The notes beneath the pieces were generated by a model that had not been told where the DNA came from, made no database searches, and worked only from the letters and a program-made list of their open reading frames with translations. A stretch of DNA of 5,802 nt. Origin: Actinomycetota bacterium. Its GTDB lineage: Bacteria > Actinomycetota > Actinomycetes > Nanopelagicales > Nanopelagicaceae. Location of the stretch: positions 1-5,802 of the forward strand of contig WLRX01000064.1 of assembly GCA_009706135.1 (NCBI GenBank), read 5' to 3'. Positions within the stretch are counted from its first letter, which is position 1; every line of letters begins with the position of its first letter. A program made the translations under genes and the position numbers. Positions 1 through 5,662 of this stretch are shown piece by piece.

Positions 1-1
1 A

Positions 2-655
2 ACAATTATTGGAACAAATGGAGCCGGTAAATCAACGCTCTTTAATTTGATTACGGGCGTTTATCCGCTCAGTGGTGGCTCGATTTCGGTGTTTGGCAAA
101 GATGTTTCAAAACAACCTGCGCATAGCCGAGCCAATTTAGGAATTGCTCGAACATTCCAGACTTCAAAATTATTTCAAGGCTTAACAGTGCGTGAAAACT
201 TATATGCCTCACTTCGTCAAGCACTCGGGGAAAAGAAAATCAGCTGGTTAGCCAATCCCGCTACATCTGATCAAATTCGTAATGACAGCACAGGCATTTT
301 AGAAAAAGTTGATCTATTGAAGAAGGCAGATACTTTAGTTTCAGATATTTCACATGGTGAATCGCGCCAACTTGAAGTTGCAATGGCTCTTGCCATGCGC
401 CCAAAGATTTTGATGCTTGATGAACCAGCAGCCGGTATTAGTCCAACTGAGCGCGGTCGTCTCGTAGATCTACTTAAATCTCTAGACAAAGAAATGACAC
501 TCGTTTTGATTGAACACGATATGGCTGTGGCTCTTGCAGTTGCCGATGAAGTAATCGTTATGCACGATGGAACTATGTTTATGCATGGTTCACCAGATGA
601 AGTTCGCAATAGTTCTGCAGTTCGTGATCTTTACCTAGGGAGCAACCATGAGTGA
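2..655 (+). CDS. livG: ABC transporter ATP-binding protein, LivG type (5' partial)
   Basis: This is one of the two cytoplasmic ATPase subunits of an importer of the branched-chain amino acid (HAAT) family. It powers uptake of a solute delivered by a periplasmic-type binding protein through two LivH/LivM permeases, which are not in the window. The frame is open from the first bases and already carries Walker A (GTNGAGKST, residues 4-12 counted from base 2). The gene therefore begins upstream, and about 35-40 N-terminal residues are missing. A TTG at 47 is inside the gene and is not the start. Further motifs are the Q-loop (RTFQTSKLF, around 50-58), the ABC signature (SHGES, 117-121), Walker B (ILMLDEP, from 136), the H-loop (IEHD, His 172), and a C-terminal end in YLG typical of LivG. 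The signature departs from canonical LSGGQ. It overlaps livF by 8 bases, which implies translational coupling. Family assignment is firm; the transported substrate is unknown. Confidence 0.93.
   Translation, partial: TIIGTNGAGKSTLFNLITGVYPLSGGSISVFGKDVSKQPAHSRANLGIARTFQTSKLFQGLTVRENLYASLRQALGEKKISWLANPATSDQIRNDSTGILEKVDLLKKADTLVSDISHGESRQLEVAMALAMRPKILMLDEPAAGISPTERGRLVDLLKSLDKEMTLVLIEHDMAVALAVADEVIVMHDGTMFMHGSPDEVRNSSAVRDLYLGSNHE
637..642 (+). promoter_or_regulatory. Shine-Dalgarno site for livF
   Basis: AGGGAG lies 5 bases before the ATG at 648, inside the last codons of livG. It supports 648 as the livF start despite the overlap of the two genes. Confidence 0.7.
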
Positions 656-1343
656 TCTCATAATTTCTGGCGTCGAAGCTGGATATGGTCATGTCCGCGT
701 TCTGCATGGAGTTAACTTAAAAGTTTCTGATAAACCAGTTGCACTCATGGGTCGAAATGGAATGGGAAAATCCACCCTTGCTCAAGCAATTATGGGATTA
801 AACGCAACAACTGCCGGCACAATTTCTTATGGTGATATAACACTGACAGGTCTATCACCAACAAAGATTGCTAATGCAGGAATTGGTTATGTTCCACAGG
901 GGCGCCGAGTTTTTCCATCTCTGACAGTTGATGAGCACCTACGTATTCTTGAAAAGCGCAATAGTCAATGGAGCGCAAAAAAAGTTTATGAATTATTCCC
1001 CCGTCTTGCAGAGCGCAAAAAAAATGGCGGAGCGATGCTCTCAGGTGGCGAACAGCAAATGCTTGCAATTGGTCGTGCTTTGATGACTAACCCAACACTT
1101 TTATTGATGGATGAACCATCAGAAGGGTTAGCACCAGCAATTGTTGAACACCTTGGTAACTCTCTGCGCGACTTGGTTGCCCAGGGACAACGGGTATTGC
1201 TTATCGAACAAAATCTTAAGTTTGCATCGAATCTGTGCGATGAGATTGTCATTCTCTCTAATGGAGAAATACAGGCAACTGTTTCGTCGAAGGAATTGCG
1301 CGCAAGTGCAGATTTACAAAACAAATATCTCGGAGTAGCTTAA
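648..1343 (+). CDS. livF: ABC transporter ATP-binding protein, LivF type
   Basis: This is the second ATPase subunit of the same HAAT-type importer and would pair with LivG on the cytoplasmic face of the permease dimer. The 231-residue length is normal for LivF. Motifs in order are Walker A (GRNGMGKST, 35-43), the Q-loop (YVPQGRRVFPSLTV, Gln 84), the signature (LSGGEQQ, 131-137) and Walker B (LLLMDEPSEGLAP, from 151). The switch region is IEQN (186-189), where Gln replaces the usual His; this substitution is characteristic of LivF. The protein ends in KYLGVA. The start overlaps the end of livG by 8 bases and has its own SD. The stop is 21 bases before the oxidoreductase gene, so all four genes of this region look co-transcribed. 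LivF/LivG ATPases also occur in urea, amide and other small-solute importers, so the name does not fix the substrate. Confidence 0.95.
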   Translation: MSDLIISGVEAGYGHVRVLHGVNLKVSDKPVALMGRNGMGKSTLAQAIMGLNATTAGTISYGDITLTGLSPTKIANAGIGYVPQGRRVFPSLTVDEHLRILEKRNSQWSAKKVYELFPRLAERKKNGGAMLSGGEQQMLAIGRALMTNPTLLLMDEPSEGLAPAIVEHLGNSLRDLVAQGQRVLLIEQNLKFASNLCDEIVILSNGEIQATVSSKELRASADLQNKYLGVA

Positions 1344-1350
1344 AAAGAAA

Positions 1351-1356
1351 AAGGAG
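1351..1356 (+). promoter_or_regulatory. Shine-Dalgarno site for the Gfo/Idh/MocA gene
   Basis: AAGGAG lies 8 bases before the ATG at 1365, in the 21-base gap after livF. It is a strong site that fixes the start. I see no promoter in the gap. Confidence 0.8.
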
Positions 1357-1364
1357 TCAGGAAA

Positions 1365-2531
1365 ATGTCAAAGACTTTGCGTGTTGCAATGATTGGCTAT
1401 GGCTTCATGGGAAAAGTGCACTCACATGCATGGCGAAGCGTTAATCACTTTTTCCCTGATGCTCCGCAAGTTGAAATGAGCGTCATCTGCGGTCGAAGTA
1501 AAGAAGCGCTAGAGGCTGCTCGAGTCACATTTGGTTGGAACGAAGCAGAAACTGATTGGAAGAAAGTCATCACCAGAAGCGATATTGATGTCATTGATAT
1601 TTGCACAGCGGGAGACACCCACGAAGAAATTGCAATAGCCGCACTCAAAGCTGGCAAGCATGTGATTTGTGAAAAACCGTTAGCCAATAATGGCAAAGAA
1701 GCAAAAGCAATGGCCGATGCCGCAGCAGAAGCTGCAAAGAATGGAACCAAATCAATGGTTGCATTTAATTATCGCCGTGTTCCAGCTTTGGCAGTTGCAA
1801 AACAATTTATTGATAGTGGAAAGCTCGGAACGATTTTTCACGTGCGTGCCAATTACTTGCAAGATTGGATTATTGATCCAGAGTTTCCATTGGTCTGGCG
1901 CTTGGATAAAAAAACTGCTGGTTCAGGAGCACTCGGAGATATTGCAGCACACATCATTGATGCCTCTTACTTCTTAACAAGTTCAAAGATTACTTCTGTC
2001 AGCGGACAACTTAAAACATTTATCAAAGAACGCCCATTACCAGCTGCTTACACAGGCCTCACAGCTGGAACATCTTCTGGACGTGGCCAAGTAACAGTTG
2101 ATGACACTGCCGTTTTTACTGCGAACTTTGAAAATGGAGCAATCGGAACATTTGAAGCAACTCGCTTTGCTGCCGGGCGTAAGAATGCAATGTCTATTGA
2201 AGTAAATGGTTCTAAGGGAAGTTTGTACTTTAACTTTGAAGATATGAACGAATTGCTATTTCATGATCACACGACTCCTTCATCTGAGGCAGGATTTAGA
2301 AAGATTCTGACGACAGATGGTGCACAGCCTTATGTCGCGGCGTGGTGGCCACCAGGACACATCATTGGTTATGAGCACACATTCACCCACGAGGTTTATG
2401 ACTTCGTAGTTGCAATTGATAAGAATTCAAACCCATCTCCTTCGTTTGCTGATGGTTTGTATGTTCAGCAAGTTCTTGATGCGGTTGAAGCAAGTGCAGA
2501 AAATAAATCACAACTCACTAACGTGAAATAG
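1365..2531 (+). CDS. Gfo/Idh/MocA-family NAD(P)-dependent oxidoreductase
   Basis: This is a cytoplasmic dehydrogenase of the Gfo/Idh/MocA family, which typically oxidises a hydroxyl of a sugar, sugar acid or inositol with NAD(P). The 388-residue protein begins with a Rossmann fold carrying GYGFMG (residues 11-16). The family EKP motif follows at 103-105 (catalytic Lys 104). The C-terminal substrate domain carries GDIAAHIID, giving the usual catalytic pair Asp 192 and His 196, so the active site looks complete. A Trp/Pro-rich segment (AWWPPGHIIGYEHTF, 326-340) near the C-terminus also appears in actinobacterial relatives I recall, such as Streptomyces homologues. There is no signal peptide. 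It is followed 12 bases later by a sugar isomerase/epimerase gene, a pairing I also recall from other Actinobacteria. The substrate is unknown; glucoside 3-oxidation or inositol/polyol oxidation are possibilities, not conclusions. Confidence 0.92.
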   Translation: MSKTLRVAMIGYGFMGKVHSHAWRSVNHFFPDAPQVEMSVICGRSKEALEAARVTFGWNEAETDWKKVITRSDIDVIDICTAGDTHEEIAIAALKAGKHVICEKPLANNGKEAKAMADAAAEAAKNGTKSMVAFNYRRVPALAVAKQFIDSGKLGTIFHVRANYLQDWIIDPEFPLVWRLDKKTAGSGALGDIAAHIIDASYFLTSSKITSVSGQLKTFIKERPLPAAYTGLTAGTSSGRGQVTVDDTAVFTANFENGAIGTFEATRFAAGRKNAMSIEVNGSKGSLYFNFEDMNELLFHDHTTPSSEAGFRKILTTDGAQPYVAAWWPPGHIIGYEHTFTHEVYDFVVAIDKNSNPSPSFADGLYVQQVLDAVEASAENKSQLTNVK

Positions 2532-2537
2532 AAGGAG
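2532..2537 (+). promoter_or_regulatory. Shine-Dalgarno site for the sugar isomerase gene
   Basis: AAGGAG begins one base after the oxidoreductase stop and lies 6 bases before the ATG at 2544. It confirms the start and indicates efficient translation within the operon. Confidence 0.8.
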
Positions 2538-2543
2538 AATAAA

Positions 2544-3551
2544 ATGCCACGTCCAGTAACGCTCTTCACCGGTCAATGGGCAGATCTTCCATTTGAAGAA
2601 ATGTGCCGTCTTGCATCGTCATGGGGATATGACGGATTAGAAATTGCATGTTGGGGCGATCACTTCGAAGTTGATCGTGCACTCAACGAACCTGGGTACA
2701 TCGAGGGTCGTCATGCAATCTTGAAAAAGCACAACCTCAAAGTCTATGCAATCTCTAATCACCTTGTAGGACAAGCAGTCTGCGATCATCCAATTGATGA
2801 GCGACATAAGGGAATTTTGCCTGCACGTTTGTGGGGCGATGGAGATCCTGAAGGCGTTCGTCAACGTTGTGCAAATGAAATGAAAGACACAGCACGCGCA
2901 GCAGCAAAGCTCGGCGTTAAAGTTGTTATTGGCTTTACCGGTTCATCAATTTGGCACACACTTGCAATGTTCCCACCTGTACCACCAGCAATGATTGATG
3001 CAGGGTATAAAGACTTTGCTGATCGTTGGAATCCAATTCTTGATGTCTTTGATGAAGTGGGCGTTAAGTTTGCACACGAAGTTCACCCATCAGAAATTGC
3101 TTACGATTACTGGACAACAGTTCGAACACTCGAAGCAATTAAACATCGTCCAGCATTCGGATTGAACTTCGATCCAAGTCACTTTGTTTGGCAAGATCTT
3201 GATCCTGTTGGATTCTTATCTGATTTCAGAGATCGTATTTATCACGTGGACTGCAAAGAGTCCGTTAAACAACTAAACGGTCGCAATGGTCGCTTAGGTT
3301 CTCATCTTCCATGGGGTGATCAACGACGCGGATGGGACTTCGTGTCCGTTGGTCATGGAGATGTTCCATGGGAAGCATGTTTCCGCATGCTCAATGCAAT
3401 CGGTTATAACGGTCCAATTTCAGTTGAATGGGAAGACGCTGGAATGGATCGTTTAATTGGTGGACCTGAATCACTTGAGTTCATTCGCAAGATGTGTGCG
3501 ATTGAACCATCAGCTGCATCATTTGATGCTGCCTTCTCCTCGGGAAACTAA
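2544..3551 (+). CDS. Sugar phosphate isomerase/epimerase family protein (AP-endonuclease-2-like TIM barrel)
   Basis: This is a cytoplasmic, probably divalent-metal-dependent enzyme of the xylose-isomerase-like TIM-barrel superfamily, which includes IolE, IolI, tagatose 3-epimerase and sugar-keto eliminases. The 335-residue chain starts at an ATG with a strong SD. Candidate metal ligands sit where the family places them: Glu 179 in HEVHPSE, Asp 210 in NFDPSH, His 234 in YHVDCK and Glu 295 in SVEWED. The N-terminal strand [13 protein letters not shown] (28-40) is also typical. At 335 residues it is longer than the usual 260-300, with a loop region around 240-270 ([20 protein letters not shown]). 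It sits 12 bases after the Gfo/Idh/MocA gene, so the two probably act in sequence: oxidation of a sugar ring carbon, then isomerisation, epimerisation or elimination. The reaction is not assigned. It closes the operon; a terminator follows. Confidence 0.92.
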   Translation: MPRPVTLFTGQWADLPFEEMCRLASSWGYDGLEIACWGDHFEVDRALNEPGYIEGRHAILKKHNLKVYAISNHLVGQAVCDHPIDERHKGILPARLWGDGDPEGVRQRCANEMKDTARAAAKLGVKVVIGFTGSSIWHTLAMFPPVPPAMIDAGYKDFADRWNPILDVFDEVGVKFAHEVHPSEIAYDYWTTVRTLEAIKHRPAFGLNFDPSHFVWQDLDPVGFLSDFRDRIYHVDCKESVKQLNGRNGRLGSHLPWGDQRRGWDFVSVGHGDVPWEACFRMLNAIGYNGPISVEWEDAGMDRLIGGPESLEFIRKMCAIEPSAASFDAAFSSGN

Positions 3552-3569
3552 TTTAGATACCAAATCAAC

Positions 3570-3622
3570 GCCCGCTTCACTCCTTTTACCTGTTCTAAGG
3601 AGTGCGGCGGGCAATGATTTTT
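3570..3622 (+). terminator. Rho-independent terminator after the sugar isomerase gene
   Basis: The arms 3570-3585 (GCCCGCTTCACTCCTT) and 3597-3612 (AAGGAGTGCGGCGGGC) pair over 16 positions, with one T-G wobble and one T-C mismatch. They enclose an 11-base loop. A run of five T (3618-3622) follows 5 bases after the stem. The GC-rich stem stands out against AT-leaning surroundings and lies just past the stop at 3551. On the opposite strand there is no good T-run, so it should act on + strand transcripts. The short gap between stem and T-run makes it less than ideal. Confidence 0.8.
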
Positions 3623-3629
3623 ATAGACC

Positions 3630-3635
3630 TATTAT
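3630..3635 (+). promoter_or_regulatory. Candidate -10 box for a leaderless mobA mRNA
   Basis: TATTAT lies 6 bases before the ATG at 3642. That is the spacing expected when transcription starts on the A of the start codon, a common arrangement in Actinobacteria. No SD precedes the ATG, and the preceding terminator means this gene needs its own promoter. No -35 match is visible, because that position falls in the terminator stem. An alternative box, TATAGA (3622-3627), would give a leader of about 8 bases. Confidence 0.4.
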
Positions 3636-3641
3636 TTACAT

Positions 3642-4166
3642 ATGAAAATGTGGAGCGTCATCGTTTTATCTGGTGGCACGAACAAACGTTTTGGCTCTGA
3701 TAAATCACAAGCGCTACTAAACGGGATAACACTTCTAGATCATGTAGTTAGTTTCATTCCTGCAGGTATCAAAACTGTGATTGTCGGCAAAGATGTATTT
3801 GAGCAACCTCCATTGGGCGGACCAGTTGCAGGCATTGCGCGTGGACTGCAAGAAGTAGATACCGAATTTGTTGCAATTGCAGCAGTTGATATGCCTTACG
3901 GCTCATCTTTGTTTCCACAATTACTTGAAGCAATTACTGACGATGCTGCAATGCCAGTTGATTCGCAAGGATTTAAACAACCACTCTGTGGAATATATCG
4001 ACGAGAAGCGCTGCTAGAGGCTTTGGCAAAACTAGGTGCTCTTCATGGTCAATCGATGCGCGCGCTCTGCGAACTTTTAATCATAAATAAAGTCAGCGTT
4101 GATACCGGTGCGCTAATTGATATTGACACACCAGAGGATTTAATTTCAGCTCACGAGTTAAACTAA
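3642..4166 (+). CDS. mobA: MobA-type molybdenum cofactor guanylyltransferase
   Basis: This is a nucleotidyltransferase of the MobA family, which attaches GMP to molybdopterin to make the guanine-dinucleotide form of the molybdenum cofactor in the cytoplasm. The N-terminal nucleotide-binding motif is LSGGTNKRFGSDKS (9-22; Gly 11, Gly 12, Arg 16, Gly 18, Asp 20, Lys 21). GGPVAGIARGL (59-69), AAVDMPY (80-86, metal-binding Asp 83), a QPLCGIYR segment (113-120) and DIDTPEDL (160-167, cf. NTPEDL in MobA) follow in the expected order. At 174 residues it is shorter than the roughly 190-200 of E. coli MobA, mainly through a compact segment around 50-58. The start at 3642 has no SD and may be leaderless; Met 3 at 3648 is the alternative. 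The sequence does not exclude a related cytidylyltransferase (MocA) or another small-molecule nucleotidyltransferase. No molybdoenzyme gene is in the window. Confidence 0.82.
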   Translation: MKMWSVIVLSGGTNKRFGSDKSQALLNGITLLDHVVSFIPAGIKTVIVGKDVFEQPPLGGPVAGIARGLQEVDTEFVAIAAVDMPYGSSLFPQLLEAITDDAAMPVDSQGFKQPLCGIYRREALLEALAKLGALHGQSMRALCELLIINKVSVDTGALIDIDTPEDLISAHELN

Positions 4167-4169
4167 ATT

Positions 4170-4901
4170 ATGCTTGAATTCCTTTTTATTGCAGCCGTTG
4201 GCTTGCTAGTAGGTGTAATCAACGGCATGGCCGGGGGAGCTTCAGTTATTTCATATCCTGTACTGCTTGCCACAGGAATCTCACCAGTGAGTGCGGCGAT
4301 GACAAATTCAATTGGTGTGACACCGGCTAACTTCTTCGCACTTATTTCTATCCGACATCGAATAAAAGATCTTGCCCGCGAATATGCCCAATTAATTTGG
4401 ATTTCAATCGCTGCAACAATCCTTGGAGCAGTTGCCTTGATAAATGTGCCACCAAAGGTCTTCGAAAAGATAGTTCCATTCTTACTTCTCTTTGCAACGT
4501 TTAGCTTATTAATCAAGGTCAAACCACGAGTAGACGTACGCCTTCGGGTAAAAGAGAACATCGGAATCGCGGCCAGTGGTTTCTATTGTGGTTATTTTGG
4601 CCCCGGCCAAGGGGTCATGGTTATTGCCGTCCTTGCGCGTGATGCTCGCCGCAAAACTTCGGATCTAAATCAGGCCAAGAATTTAATTGTTGGATGCACC
4701 AGCATTGTTTCCAACGCTTTGTATATATTCAGCGGCTTAGTTCATTGGCCATTTGTGCTCGCTCTCTTGGCTGGATCCACTGTGGGTGGAACCTTGGGGG
4801 GCAGATGGGCTACCCGCATGAATCCAAACTTCTACAAGGGGCTGGTCTTGATCACCGGCCTTGCCGCAAGCGCCTGGCTCTTCGTGAAATACCTCTTCTA
4901 G
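4170..4901 (+). CDS. TSUP (TauE/SafE) family membrane transporter
   Basis: This is an integral cytoplasmic-membrane permease of the TSUP family, whose members move sulfite, sulfonates or other small organic anions. The 243-residue protein is almost wholly hydrophobic, with about eight membrane segments near 4-24, 32-60 (possibly two), 74-92, 101-116, 130-153, 170-190, 193-211 and 221-240. The family's internal duplication is visible. The first half has VGVINGMAGGASVISYPVLL (14-33) with TNSIGVTP (45-52). The second half has GYFGPGQGVM (141-150) with LNQAKNLIVG (166-175). A charged cytoplasmic loop lies around 116-130. The start is 3 bases after the mobA stop and has no recognisable SD, so translation is probably coupled to mobA. 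The substrate is unknown; sulfite or a sulfonate is a family-level guess only. The stop overlaps an AGGAGG sequence. Confidence 0.9.
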   Translation: MLEFLFIAAVGLLVGVINGMAGGASVISYPVLLATGISPVSAAMTNSIGVTPANFFALISIRHRIKDLAREYAQLIWISIAATILGAVALINVPPKVFEKIVPFLLLFATFSLLIKVKPRVDVRLRVKENIGIAASGFYCGYFGPGQGVMVIAVLARDARRKTSDLNQAKNLIVGCTSIVSNALYIFSGLVHWPFVLALLAGSTVGGTLGGRWATRMNPNFYKGLVLITGLAASAWLFVKYLF

Positions 4902-4916
4902 GAGGCTATTCATTCA

Positions 4917-4933
4917 TATACAACTGATATACG
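4917..4933 (+). promoter_or_regulatory. Candidate promoter/operator region of the GntR gene
   Basis: The 32-base gap before the GntR gene contains two copies of ATATAC (4916-4921 and 4927-4932), 11 bases apart, close to one helical turn. TATACA (4917-4922) could be a -10 box giving a very short leader for the ATG at 4934. TGATATACG (4925-4933) resembles an extended -10 and would suit a leaderless start at the second ATG, 4943. No convincing -35 is seen. The repeated ATATAC could be an operator for autoregulation, since FCD-type GntR proteins often bind AT-rich sites with TA-AC steps. This is inference from spacing and composition. Confidence 0.3.
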
Positions 4934-5617
4934 ATGCCGGATATGAGCAGCGTTGCCTTCCAAGAGATCCTCACCCGAGGGCCTGAAAGCACTTCATTAG
5001 CCGAAGAAGCTTATGCAGTAATACGCTCAAAAATTATTACTCTTGAATTAGAACCAGGTTCACTAATTTCTGAAGCCACATTAATGGCTAAATTAAAGTT
5101 TGGTCGAACACCTATTCGTGAAGCGCTTCGAATTTTGGCCAATGAGAAACTTGTTGAAGTATTTCCTCGCCGTGGAATGTTTGTTTCCAATGTTGATGTT
5201 GAAAATTTAGCGGCAGTCTCTGAAGTTCGTGCAGTGCTAGAAATTAAGGCTGCGGAGTTAGCTGCCCTTCGATCAACAAAGTCTGATCGAGCCATAACTC
5301 TTGAGTTAATTAAAGAAATTGATGCCATCAAAGGCAAGCCTGAGATGCGCACTCTAATTCAACTCGACCAAAGAATTCACCACCATATTTATGAATGTAC
5401 TCACAACGAATTTTTGGCATCTTCCCTTGATAATTACTATGCCCACGCGCTTCGCATCTGGTTTTTAGCGCTGGATCAAGTAGAAGAACTATCGGATGCA
5501 ATTATCGAACATCGTGCGTTACTTGAAGCGATTGCGGCTAATGATGGAAAAGCAGCAGCCAAAGCTATGCGCGATCATGTCGAAGGTTTCGAAACAACAA
5601 TTCGAAAGAATCTCTAA
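4934..5617 (+). CDS. GntR-family transcriptional regulator, FCD (FadR/VanR-like) subfamily
   Basis: This is a dimeric cytoplasmic repressor or activator that responds to a small carboxylate-type metabolite. The 227-residue protein has an N-terminal winged helix (about 20-86) with the diagnostic recognition helix FGRTPIREALRIL (56-68) and wing VFPRRGMFVS (76-85). A helical FCD effector domain (about 92-222) follows. The FCD metal site looks intact: Asp 145 and His 149 in LDQRIHHHIY, His 193 in IEHRALLEAI and His 215 in MRDHVEGF. An in-frame TGA at 4925-4927 rules out a longer N-terminus. The ATG at 4934 has no properly spaced SD and Met 4 (4943) is an alternative start. The 45-base gap to the FAD oxidoreductase, on the same strand, makes that gene and its downstream operon the likely target, probably together with self-regulation. 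The effector is unknown. Confidence 0.93.
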   Translation: MPDMSSVAFQEILTRGPESTSLAEEAYAVIRSKIITLELEPGSLISEATLMAKLKFGRTPIREALRILANEKLVEVFPRRGMFVSNVDVENLAAVSEVRAVLEIKAAELAALRSTKSDRAITLELIKEIDAIKGKPEMRTLIQLDQRIHHHIYECTHNEFLASSLDNYYAHALRIWFLALDQVEELSDAIIEHRALLEAIAANDGKAAAKAMRDHVEGFETTIRKNL

Positions 5618-5650
5618 CCACCTACCACCACCCACCATCAAGAAAAATAC

Positions 5651-5654
5651 GGAG
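5651..5654 (+). promoter_or_regulatory. Shine-Dalgarno site for the FAD oxidoreductase gene
   Basis: GGAG, in ACGGAGAA, lies 8 bases before the ATG at 5663 and supports that start. Confidence 0.65.
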
Positions 5655-5662
5655 AATATAGA

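Noticed and set aside
47..49. TTG as the start of the first gene
   Set aside because: The same frame is open upstream to base 2 and carries the Walker A motif essential to the family, so TTG is an internal Leu codon of a gene cut by the window edge.
271..609. Open frame of 112 codons on the - strand opposite livG
   Set aside because: It is a mirror of the livG coding pattern, Ser/Arg-rich, with no domain.
986..1324. Open frame of 112 codons on the - strand opposite livF
   Set aside because: It is antisense to conserved ABC ATPase motifs; its translation shows no recognisable domain and is best explained by the codon pattern of livF.
3570..3612. Hairpin as a riboswitch, attachment site or regulatory RNA
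   Set aside because: It is a simple GC-rich stem followed by a T-run directly after an operon end, which a terminator explains fully; no conserved aptamer features or repeat copies are seen.
3457..3645. 62-codon + strand frame running through the terminator
   Set aside because: It overlaps the end of the isomerase gene in another frame, crosses the terminator hairpin and has no recognisable motif.
4163..4561. Open frame of 132 codons on the - strand opposite the TSUP permease
   Set aside because: It lies wholly opposite the well-supported permease gene apart from a few bases, has a low-complexity Arg/Ser/Thr-rich composition without a family motif, and no supporting SD was recognised.
4927..4936. 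N-terminal extension of the GntR protein
   Set aside because: The in-frame TGA at 4925-4927 makes any start upstream of 4934 impossible.
5011..5352. Open frame of 113 codons on the - strand opposite the GntR gene
   Set aside because: It overlaps the winged-helix and FCD coding region and shows no conserved motif.
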